The notes under the pieces: generated by a model | What the model was told of the DNA's origin: nothing | The model's input: only the letters and a program-made list of their open reading frames with translations | Database searches by the model: none | NCBI GenBank assembly: GCA_033557835.1 | Contig: JAWQRO010000101.1 | Location: 1 to 58,315, forward strand | Reading direction: 5' to 3' | Source of the DNA: Helochares maculicollis | Taxonomy: Eukaryota > Arthropoda > Insecta > Coleoptera > Hydrophilidae | Length of the DNA: 58,315 bases | Program-made: the position numbers and the translations under genes | In this document: one piece after another, positions 48,272-58,315 of the stretch | Position numbering within the stretch: the first letter of the stretch is position 1 | How the letters are laid out: the number at the start of each line of letters is the position of its first letter

Positions 48272-49689
48272 GCCAAGCCTGAATTGGGCAAGTAATACTG
48301 CCTATAAAAACTATTTTAGATACAATCTAAAAAAGATTGAACATTAATTGCAAGACAATTTAACCGCTGAATCAACACATTGAAGACATATACAATATTC
48401 TTGTAGGGGCAAGAAAACTCGAAAGCAACATGAGTACTATTAAATCTACCCAGGAAGTTGTCCAGCTCGCCTTCCAATCCGACGATGAACCAACGGCACG
48501 TTCCGCAGATTAAATCTATGTACACAATTGCATTTACCGCAATGTATTCGTGTCACCTCCTTAATATCAATTCAATTTGCGTTTTGGTTTTCCTAGTGCC
48601 AAATACTACAGCATTTCCGCTACTTTTTCCATATAAAAATAAAACTAATGCGCATATTCGAATTCGCTCTTTCATTACGAATAAACTCAGGTTTCTAATG
48701 GTAAAATTTTCTTTATGGTCACGCCGCATAATAAAATAATTTTCTAAGCGTAGTATTTCAATTAAGAATTGCCGGGACAATTTCTCTGCAAAGCGGCGGG
48801 AAATGTTAACAATGCTAACTTTGTTCACAGTCTTGGAGCTCTAGCGGAGTTGCACAATTCCTCGGCTGGGTCAGATTAAGGCTTAATTATTAAACAGAAA
48901 ATTAAAAACGAAGCGTCAACCAAGAAATCTCTAAATTGTACCAAATGAATGCAATTAAAACTTGAAGCGCGTCTCGCTCTGGCCGCCACCGATCAAGTGA
49001 CAAATTAATTTTTGATATTTAAACGAAATTTAAGCAAATTCTATAAATGGGAAATTGAATCGGCACGATAATTGCAATGGTTTAAATTTATCTTTAGTTA
49101 ACGCTTATAAATCTATTAAGCGGCCATAAAACTTAAATTTACGATAATTTAATTGTTAATTTGTTCGTAAAAATATTGATTTATTATGGATTCGGTTGAT
49201 CCGACGCTTGTGAAGATTATCTTTTCTGATTTGATTCACGGTTTCTGAGTACGTAATTTTATTTATTATTATTTACGATGTCTTCTTTGCGGCTAAAACA
49301 TGGTGGCAATTCAAATGTATTAAAAGTAAGTAGACGATAAAATTATATATTTAGAGTTACCAATGTTCTTCTTAATTGACTAAAATTTAGAAATTAGCAG
49401 CGAAGTACACGATATGCCCAGAAATTAACACGAAGACCACATTCTAATCTACGTACCCTATTTTATATTAACCGCGTTACCACTTCCCAAGTTTTAAACG
49501 ACTAAAGTTTATAAACGATTTCCCTACTAGATTCCGCTAATGCCGTGTACGAATAAATTATATAAGAATATAACCGAAATAGGAATTCTAAATGGAAACC
49601 TGCATTTCGAGGCGAGCGTTAGTAAAGTAATAGTTCTTGCCCTTGCTATTTTTCCATCAATACCGAGCCCATTATTATAGAAGTGCTAT

Positions 49690-49900
49690 TTTTCTAGCCT
49701 CCCAAGACCGTAAAAGGCAATTTCATATAATTTTCTGTCTCGATTGCCTCGGTTCGCGTGACGTGCCAGGAGTGATTTCGACTTGATTCTGGCGGTGTTT
49801 TTAACCCCTTCCGCTGAATTACCGCCGTCAACCCTCGCGCCGCGCCGCTCTGTCCTACCCACCTCTTCATCGTTCAACCTTACCCCCGCTACACATGACA
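49690..49900. other. GC-rich island in the giant intron
   Basis: About 210 bp with strongly raised GC, including CCCTCGCGCCGCGCCGCTCT. The minus strand has a 71-codon open frame with no recognised homology, and a GTAAGG at 49882-49877. It could be an enhancer, an internal promoter or a noncoding alternative first exon. Confidence 0.3.
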
Positions 49901-51749
49901 AATGAACGTTCGTTTTGATATTTCATATTATTAGATGAGGTATGCAAGAAACAATTAATTCGTGTTTTACTGACGAAATTAATCATTTTACCGTGAACGC
50001 GAGACGGATTTCAAATTTGTCTAAAACTCTGACATGTAGCGAGAAAACTTGTCAGTTTATCTGAAGTTTAAGGGTGGATTTAATTTTTTTGTTTAATTTT
50101 AGTAATAAGTTGATTGATTGAAACATGTGTTAACTGCAGACATAACCAAAAATGAAATTTAGACAAGTACGATACACTATACATCAACATTGTTTAGTCT
50201 TGATTATTGCGTTTCATGAAATTTCAAGATTTGATTTGCATGCTTGAAGTTATCAGGTCTTTTATCTATGTCCATTAATCATAAAAGTAATTAAGAACTT
50301 ATGAGTTATATGTTTTGTAAACCAAATCAATGTTTAGTTCTAGGAATTGTTACTTCAGATTATTTCAATAATTTGTTGACATTTTACATTTTAAGTAATT
50401 TAAAATATTAAAATAATGCTCTAATAAATACAGCTGCATGAGTAATAACTACTGCTAGAGATAATCAATTTGTCACACACAATTAGATTATATAGAGTAT
50501 TTATGTACATTTAATGATCCAAAATTATTATAATATTGACGTAAATATAATAACTTACTAACCTAAATACCTAATGGTAACTTTTTGAAATCTTCAACAG
50601 TTAATTCTTGGAAGCATATGTAATAAATCTGTGTTAGGCATTTACTTGATTAGTATAATTATTCTCTTTCGCACATTGCAGCAGCAACTCTCTTCGGAAA
50701 TCAGACAACCGTATCGGGATCAACAATCGGCAATAGATAAAATATGTTACTACTATGATTAACATAAATAGTAATAGTGGAGGCCGAGTTTACATAAAAA
50801 TAGAAATGTATAAAATACATAATCCCCTCCAATAACTCCCCAAACATTAATTTGTATAGAGAAGAAGGACAACTATTAAAAAGCAGACTATATTTAAAGA
50901 CACAAAAAGATATTACAATTGCTCTGCTATAGAATTAAGCACCTATGCCGTAGACAAAAACTTTTAAATTTTCAGAATGAGCTGGACGTTACAGATATTC
51001 TTTCATTTCACTGAAAACTTTCAGATTTCTCTTGATGGTAAGAGTAGAAATTCAAACGCGACAAAAGTTGATACGGAATGATTCCTCCTGCGTAGTGACA
51101 ATTCTTAGCACCAAAATATAGTTTACAATAATTAAATCCTTTGAATGCATTTTGCACACAATGCTGCAGTGTAACGATTGTTTTTAAACTAAGGAAAATA
51201 ATAAATTTTGAATTGCCAGCGATATAACTTCTTAAGGATGCAGAATAATATACATGGACAGACATTAAATCAACATAGGACCAATGGCAATAAATATTCT
51301 CACCTTTGCAAAAAAATGCGACAGAATCTAAAGAATCGATATTAAGAAAATGTACTTGTATTATGCCCGTCAGGAATCTCATTTTCATTTTAGGTAAATC
51401 TATGGTCCTGAACCACAACTTCGTAAAAAGGTATAAGCCAATCAAATATGTTTGCCAATATAGAAAACTATTAGGTAATGAAGTAGAAATGATTGATATC
51501 CTTAAGTACTGAGTTTGACGGTCGATATCTGCTACAGTTCCCTTTAATAGTTCATAATTATTTTTATTGCGAAAGTAGATCCATCATTCCTTCAAATATA
51601 TATTTTGTTTTGTTTTCCAAATTGTCTGAGAACAGTTTCTGTAAAGCCAGGCAGATACAAAACTTAGGTGTTATTTTGGAATGTAAAGTTTCTCATAGAT
51701 GGCTAGTAGCAACAACGAGGTTTTTGGAGAGCGATGAACGCCGAGTAAG

Positions 51750-52340
51750 TCGATAGTTTACGTAGTTTTGTTCTCGCGATTTTAACCACGAAGATGACTC
51801 ACGTGGGAAATCTGTGACCAATAACTAAATTGAAGACTGGTGAGAGCGGGTACATCTCAAATTGGCAGCAAGTCTTAGTGTTACTATAACAACAAGATTT
51901 GACTTTGTTAAACCAATCGACACGTTAAAGATGGCCCGACGGGTTCCGCACGAGTTAAACTAGTCTAAAGAGAGAAGTCGTCCCAAAACTATCCCTTGTT
52001 ACTACAGCACGAAACATCGCAATATTATGTGCGATACAAGTTTATTCGGTTGAATAATTGCAATCATTAGGTTGTAGAACCCAGTCCAAAAATGTATGTT
52101 CTTAAAAACAGCTGCCTATTATTAGAGATAGGCTAGTACTCTCGTAACACCAAATGTTATACAAACAGCATAACTTAAATTACCGGCTAAGGTAGGATAC
52201 ATTCTGTCAACCAACGTATTTACCAGATCCGGCTCCAATCGACTACTATTTGTTCCTGGTTTTTGATATATACTTGCAAGCAAAACATTCACTACTTAAA
52301 AAGCAGACCAACCGCTTATCGCAAATTTATTGCCAATAAA
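51750..52340 (+). mobile_element. Decayed mariner (irritans-like) transposase
   Basis: Plus-strand blocks: FNHEDDSRGKSVTNN (cf. F..EDKPRSGRP), an HTH-like KLAASLSVTITTRFDFVKPI (cf. ELAEELGVSHTTVxRHLKxIGK), MARRVPHELN (cf. KWVPHELTE), then QPTYLPDPAPIDYYLF (cf. HPPYSPDLAPSDYHLF, carrying the last catalytic Asp) and IYLQAKHSLLKKQTNR. The central DEKW and HDNARPH blocks are not readable. It lies antisense in the pum giant intron. Confidence 0.78.
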
Positions 52341-53886
52341 CCGTTGTGATTTGTAATTGTTGTTAGCATAAAGTTTTTCATTATTAAAATTTAACTTGTT
52401 TAAGATATAATTAGCCTTTTTTTAGTTCAAAATCGTACATTTCATACTCAATAACGTATTACTTTTATTTAACTGGCATTCCTTTTTTTTGAGTATAAAT
52501 AATATGCGACATCAAAGTATAACAACTTCTTTAAAATTAAGAGCGTACTTGTGAAGCAATTGCATTGGTCAATAGAATACTTCGTTTGCTTCGATGCAGA
52601 GGCGGCCATCCGACAGTACGGTATTACGGTTTCGTGTCGCTGCAACAATGCAAAACTCTTGTGTAAGAGGTCAAGAATGAAAAAAATCAAATTGATCCTC
52701 TTGAAGTCACATATTACGGAACATAACGGTATGCAGGCGTGAACCGGTACTCCAAAGTTCTTCTCTCGTATGTTGTGAACCGATGCTACGTTAACGGATC
52801 TCGGTCAGATTGGGGGGCGCTTGCAACGGGAGCTCCTGACGGCGATCTAAACTCGACCTTTCTAAAGATTTACAGTTACTAGCCTACAAATTGCTTACGA
52901 ATGACTAGCGGCGGTCAGTTCACGATTATCCTTTGTTTCCACCAGCACTGGCTCCCCTTTCCCCTTCCTAGTAAGCGACTCCCCAACACCATTCAAATTT
53001 ATCGATGAATTCCAGCACACAAGTAACATTGTTCGGAGCGAAATTGGTTTCTAAATCGGTAACGCCTTCGAATTGTTTCAAAAACCAGCTATAAATTTTA
53101 ACATTAACGCCAATTAAATTAATTGCGTTTTTATCCGCCGGGTAAATCACGATTTTCTCATGGTTAGATAAATTCGGAAGGCGGTCAATGTATACAAACA
53201 TCCAGTCATCAACTGTCTGTAGCTTTGAGACTATGAAAATAAATTGAAAGCCACTAACTTGACGCTACTTTAATTTAATTAGATTTGTCAGTTTATCCTT
53301 TGCTTGCACGCGTAGTTTGGCGAAAATAACAGTTCCCTTGCCCCAAGAAACGTACAGTATTATCGATTTGTTTCAATTGTAGTTGGAGTCGTAGGACATG
53401 GTTCAGCTCACTACAATTGCAACTACTTGGAAAATTGAAGAAAATAATACTAGTTTCGTTCAGTCTGTAATCTTTTCTATACTCTAAATTAGGGGTCGGG
53501 AACCTTCTAAGAACAGCACATGAGCATTGCTGAAAAATGGTGCTCGCCATATAAATGAAAATGCAAGAAGTGTATTCGCTTCTGAAGAAGTTATATCAAA
53601 AACACAGCTTTTTATGTTCATGGAAAATCTATCGTCTTGACTGCGGTCGCTGGGCAAGGAGGTTTCTTTCTGTATTTTACCAGATATAGCTAATAAGAGG
53701 AATTTAACAATATCAACGGTTTTAGAATTGTAAGTATTAAATTTTGTTCAGTTATTGTTAAAAACTTCATAGTTCTTTGCGCGGTCACAATTCGAATAAA
53801 GCAGTAATAATACTGGATAAAATATTCATTTCATAAATAATCCTACAGTATAAAAGCAGGAAATCATTTATTTATAAATTACTTAC

Positions 53887-53926
53887 GCTCTTGGAAAGCA
53901 ATCTTTACAGGAAACATGAAACTTAC
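53887..53926 (-). other. Potential recursive exon 2 (40 nt, frame-shifting)
   Basis: Bounded by ratchet point 2 and the downstream GTAAGT. Its length is not a multiple of three, so inclusion in a coding context would shift the frame. It contains an ATG. Such exons are known to help define ratchet points and then to be skipped. Confidence 0.35.
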
Positions 53927-53940
53927 CTGAAAAAGAAAAA
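53921..53940 (-). promoter_or_regulatory. Recursive splicing ratchet point 2 (zero-length exon)
   Basis: The minus strand reads TTTTTCTTTTTCAG|GTAAGT, identical over 20 nt to ratchet point 1, with the junction between 53927 and 53926. It lies 19,086 nt upstream of ratchet point 1. A downstream CAAGAGC|GTAAGT at 53886-53881 defines a potential 40-nt recursive exon. Confidence 0.85.
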
Positions 53941-56900
53941 CAACATGTAATAAATACAACACAAAAGAGCTACAAGAGTCATTTTATTCCATACGTACTT
54001 CATGTATTTTATTAAGTTACTTATGCATTTAATTTAATTTAATTAGAATGGCAATAGCGTCCCATGCTAAAGCATTGTTGGATTTTAGTAACTGCATAGC
54101 CAAATACAATTCATAACATAGGAATTATTAATGTTACTGAAACCATACCGAAATGCGTGATGTCTGTTTTAAAGTATTTTTATAGAAATACTGCAGTGGC
54201 TTACGCTTCAAAAATAGCACGAAAGGGAATTATCGGAAGGAAACTCGCTATTACCATCAAGGATAGTCTGAAGGAAGTACAGCAATTAGCGTTAGGTACA
54301 GGGCAAGAACGAAAATTATTAAACTCCACGACATATTGCACTTCGAAGCTTTACGGTAGATGTTCTAAAATACATTGATACTTTGGTTTAGAGCTCCTGG
54401 GAAGCTCTTACAAAGACGAAACCACAACTTGGAAACCCAAACGACGAAACTCACTTAGAACCTAATACTTAGATTCGAACAGTTGGCTTTAAATGCTTAG
54501 TTTTGCAACACAGAAGAGACAGAAATACAGACCATTTTCCATTTCGGTAGCTAAATAGTTACAGGCTCGATTCTACTCTAGCCTTTAATTTGCAGTACCT
54601 TCCTTTCCCTATTCCACGGTGTCTGCGTAGCCCATTACCATCTCTCTTTCAATCGCATCGACCAATTCTCTATTGTGCTTATTTAAGGTACACTTTTCCT
54701 AAAGGCGCAAAAACATCAATTCATGCGTGCACTAGAAAAAACTTTACGTGTGAAAGCAATTCACTTAGATTTGTTTACAAATCACTTTGATATTGATCTC
54801 AAACAATAAATTTTCCCAACCGAATTTCTGAATTATTAAAATGTTTTCCCTGCTCGACCGATCAAATAATTTATGTTAATGGCGAAGCACGACTCCTAAA
54901 CCACGCCTACAATTAAATTGAAATGGGCAGCAAAAAAAGAGAAAAAACAATTATTCAAATTTATCTTCCGTTCCATCAAAACTGTACAAATTGCTACCAA
55001 CAAACTTATTGCCAGAAAAGTTTTCGGATGATTTACAGCGCGCACGTTTTTTTATAAAAATAAAAAACAAACTGTTCTTTGTTTTTTTCACTTTTACACA
55101 AACAGCTGCACTTATTGTGCCAGCAGAATTTGCAAGTAATAACTTTTGAGAAATTGAGTTTTTCAAACAGGTGATTGCATGCCAACTCGAGTTTCACATT
55201 GGCGTTGCATTAGAGATGCATTTCCACTTCTACAGTTAAAATCCTTAATAATGAATAAATTACAGCGACGTTCTTATAATTAGCACACTTCTCCCGTCTA
55301 GGAATTTAATATTTTATTGTTGGCATACATTTTTCCTCAGTATTGAACCTGCAGCAACTCTGTAATTACATTTGAGTGTTTAGTTCTTTCTTGCCGCACC
55401 TGGAGATGGCTTATTATAACGCTTAAATTTAGTTAACATTTTTAATTCTAAAACCATGACAGCGTTATTGTTAACATTTTCAATAATAATTAGTTGGTGT
55501 CTTCACCGACTCCTTTGAAGCTGGATCAAAAGTGCCTACTGAGCGAAATGCAACGATAATGAGGTTGAAATCCTAATCAAGTGCAAAATCATACAAATGA
55601 GGAAATTCATTGGTTTCCTTATTCAATCATGCATTAAACTGCCCTAGCAATGGCCTATTAATAAATAACAGAGAACACACAACTCTTCAGCTGCATGGGA
55701 AAGTTATGGAGCAGCCGTTTGAGTTAGCAAATTAAAATATATAACGCTGTTAGTAAATATATGAAATACCAGTAGTTTTCCAAAACAAATTAACATGACT
55801 GTAAATTTCAGCGTAATAAGCACATTATAAAATTTACGGTGGATATGAAATATGATGTCGAAAGTCAGGCGGACGGCTGGTGTGCCGAAGCTGGCTAACA
55901 AGCAAAATTTGATATACCAGAGCGGTACGACGTAATGATTTCCGTGCTGAATAATGCAAATCTTTTTATCAATTCGGCCGCACTAAAGTGCCGTACAATT
56001 CGGTTTGTCAGACAAAATGAATATTCGAGATATAATTTTACTGGCTACTAGAATTTCAACTAATTTGATTGCCATAGATGGGGGCTTGTGAACAGACGTG
56101 TTTTTGCATTTCATTAGTTGCTGCATAGCCTGCAACGAGTTTTTAATGCAATGAAACTAATTTGCACCAGGAAAAGCGGCCCAGTCTTTAATTGGACAAA
56201 TAGAATTTTTGTCCCGCAATGGGCAATTGCTGCAGTTCATGTTTGTTTTTCGTAAGAGTCACAATAATATCAATTAGAAAGGGATTAGTTAAACTTGCTT
56301 CTCCCAATTAGGTATAAGCTGCACATCCATGGACCAAATGGATGCGTATCTTGAATAACTGCCGTTATTCCAAAGTGCTTGTTTTATAATAGGCGAAGTT
56401 TTATAACAGTGCTTATTCATTATCTGTTTATTTTAACGGCTTCGGGTGTTTATAAGATTTCACTTTTCAGACCGTTCAGGATAGGAAATCATACTGTTAT
56501 TCTAGTGTGATATATTCTGGTATACTTCGAGACAAAATAAGTCTAAATTCTTTTGTTTGATTGCGTTTCTAAATAAACAGGTTCTAATCACAGATGGCCC
56601 CAGTTGACAGGTTAAAAATTACCACGTAAGGTTGTTACGGGAGTTCAATGTACTAAGAATATATTGATAAACAATTGACCTTGGCCATTTAAATATATAG
56701 AAATAAAAGCAAACTACTGTGAAGGCAAATATATATCTTTTGATAAATTGAAATGCAGATTTTAACATTCAAGCGTCTAATTGATTCAGAATAGTGTTGA
56801 TACTATGTAATACTGGACAATTGAAATTTTTTAGTAAAATTTGTATTTGTAACAATCGAATAGACAATCAACTATTGATACGATCAGATCCTCTCGAAAC

Positions 56901-58114
56901 GTATAAGTGGGCGTTGAGTTACATATTCACCTATAACAGTCCAATTGCGATATAAACTCGACTATCTAGTCTAGGCCAAAGAAGGGGAAATTTTAAGTAA
57001 CGAACTTAAGATATGCATTCGCCTAATTACAATTCAGTCATATCGGGCAGTTAAATTTTTTGCCCAGTGCAGGCCAGGAGAAATTTTCAATGCGTATTTC
57101 CGTGTTCTAGATCGAAAATAGTAGCTTAAAAAGCGCGCGGCGCACTATGAGGGCGGATTACTTTCCATAGGTTACGAGCGCGGTTTGTTACAAGCAAATA
57201 AATGTATAGCAAAAGCGCGAAAGAAATCAATTAAACAAGCAAGTGGAGCGGTTTACATTTCTTTTTGCTGTCGCTCCATTCGAAATTATTGACCGCCCGC
57301 TAACGTAGCGAATTTTACGCTAATGGCTTATCGAAAATAAAATGTAATTTGAACTGAATATAAAAACGTACAGAATTACGCAATGTGTTTTGTAAAATGA
57401 ACGACTCCATTTTCAGGATTGTTGGAAATGAAAACAATTCAAAAAGCAAGAGATTGGGCACGATTTTCATGTCATTGTATTTACATGATGAACCTAACAA
57501 ATTTCCTAGTTCGTAGTCGTTAGTCGCCTTGTGCTGATCGTCAATAGGTGGGCCATGCAAATATTCCACAAAAGTCAAGCCCACAGTAGGAAATAATTTG
57601 GTAACAGCGGTCTGCGATTTCAAAAGGAGATCAGAGATCAATCATCAAAAGTAGTTTGAACGTCTTAAGTAGACGCACAAGGAAGCAACTTCTTTTACCA
57701 TAACTGCTTAAAAACGGTCCAATACTGAACCGTTATGCAAAAAAAACCGTGTCATTTTTCTCATTTGGCTTTGGTTTGCATACCTGGCTTCCTCCGACTT
57801 AGGTTTTAAACCGCAGATGTTTTGTATAATGAACTACCTATCTAGGTAGGCTTAGTTTCTGGTACAGTTAGGTTTAACACGGAGTAATCAGAACGCGGTA
57901 GATCAATGAACTCTGCTTGCTTTCTCTATGCAGTTCTGTGCGATTTAACCAATTTAACTTACGTCAACCACCATCAGCTTTGTCAGATGAAGGTATTTAC
58001 GGAAATCGCTGTCTTTCTCTATTTGTTAATCAAATTCCTTGATGCATTCTTCATTTCGTTCCAATTCATTCCACTTTACCGTGGTTAAGATCGGTATTGT
58101 GGCAAATATTATCA

Positions 58115-58216
58115 GTGTAAAGAAAACATTTGTGCTAAGAAAGCATTTGTGCAAAAAATGCATACTTAAGAAAGTATTAGTATGAAGATAGTATTAGTAT
58201 AATGGAAATGTTATTG
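58115..58216. repeat. Degenerate 17-bp minisatellite
   Basis: Consecutive 17-nt units start at 58115: GTGTAAAGAAAACATTT, GTGCTAAGAAAGCATTT, GTGCAAAAAATGCATAC, TTAAGAAAGTATTAGTA, TGAAGATAGTATTAGTA, then a more eroded TAATGGAAATGTTATTG. Neighbouring units are most alike (units 1-2 and 4-5), as expected for local expansion by slippage or unequal exchange. Confidence 0.65.
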
Positions 58217-58315
58217 TTATTGTAAAAAATGTGTTTTAGGAGATGTATTTTGTTTTCCTTGATTAGTATCAGTACTAGTAAAATGATATGCTAATAATGC
58301 ACGTTTATGTTAATA

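Larger units (their letters stand above)
15269..58315 (-). other. Giant pum intron (at least 43 kb, runs off the window)
   Basis: No segment upstream of exon A encodes recognisable N-terminal Pumilio sequence (for example the RSQDDAMVGYFFQR-type motif), so the sequence from 15269 to the window end is best read as one intron. It contains two recursive-splicing ratchet points, several transposon relics, two minisatellites and a few GC-richer islands, listed separately. Stretches not listed (15300-18400, 24100-33700, 35000-38900, 40300-49650, 49900-51700, 52350-58100) are AT-rich with only short, unrecognised reading frames. A small unrecognised or 5' noncoding exon could still be hidden. Confidence 0.75.

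Noticed and set aside
57315..57641. 108-codon minus-strand open frame
   Set aside because: No recognisable motif, no splice-site support and no relation to Pumilio; plausible by chance.

Overview
The window is part of an AT-rich insect genome. It holds one recognisable gene, pumilio (pum), on the minus strand. Seven consecutive 3'-terminal coding exons lie between 5794 and 15268. Spliced by eye, they keep one open frame of 704 residues plus stop: a Gln-rich low-complexity region, a conserved Pro/Ser-rich linker, and the complete eight-repeat Pumilio homology domain (PUM-HD) at the C-terminus. The eight RNA-contact motifs match the canonical set for a UGUANAUA element. The N-terminal coding exons and the promoter were not found and presumably lie beyond 58315.

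Layout. 1-5793 is the 3' flank and probable long 3' UTR, which carries three sense-strand Pumilio-element octamers. 5794-15268 holds the seven exons and six introns. Two introns carry dead mariner-type transposons, and one short intron holds a miRNA-precursor-like hairpin. 15269 to the window end is a single minus-strand intron of at least 43 kb with no supported protein-coding exon. It contains two near-identical recursive-splicing ratchet points (34840/34841 and 53926/53927), each a perfect zero-length 3'ss/5'ss junction and each followed 36-40 nt downstream by another GTAAGT. They cut the intron into steps of about 19.6 and 19.1 kb. The same intron holds decayed DNA transposons (a mariner/Tc1-type copy at about 23.4-24.1 kb, a piggyBac copy at about 38.9-40.3 kb, an irritans-like mariner at about 51.7-52.3 kb), two short-period minisatellites, and several GC-richer islands that may be noncoding regulatory elements.

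How it fits together. Pumilio represses target mRNAs with Nanos and Brat partners, so elements in its own 3' UTR would allow autoregulation. The large 5' intron appears to be removed stepwise. The paired downstream 5' splice sites at both ratchet points would allow exon definition and possible cryptic exon inclusion; the first potential recursive exon is 36 nt, free of stops, and in phase with the next coding exon. All calls come from reading the sequence by eye. No alignment, folding or transcript data were used.
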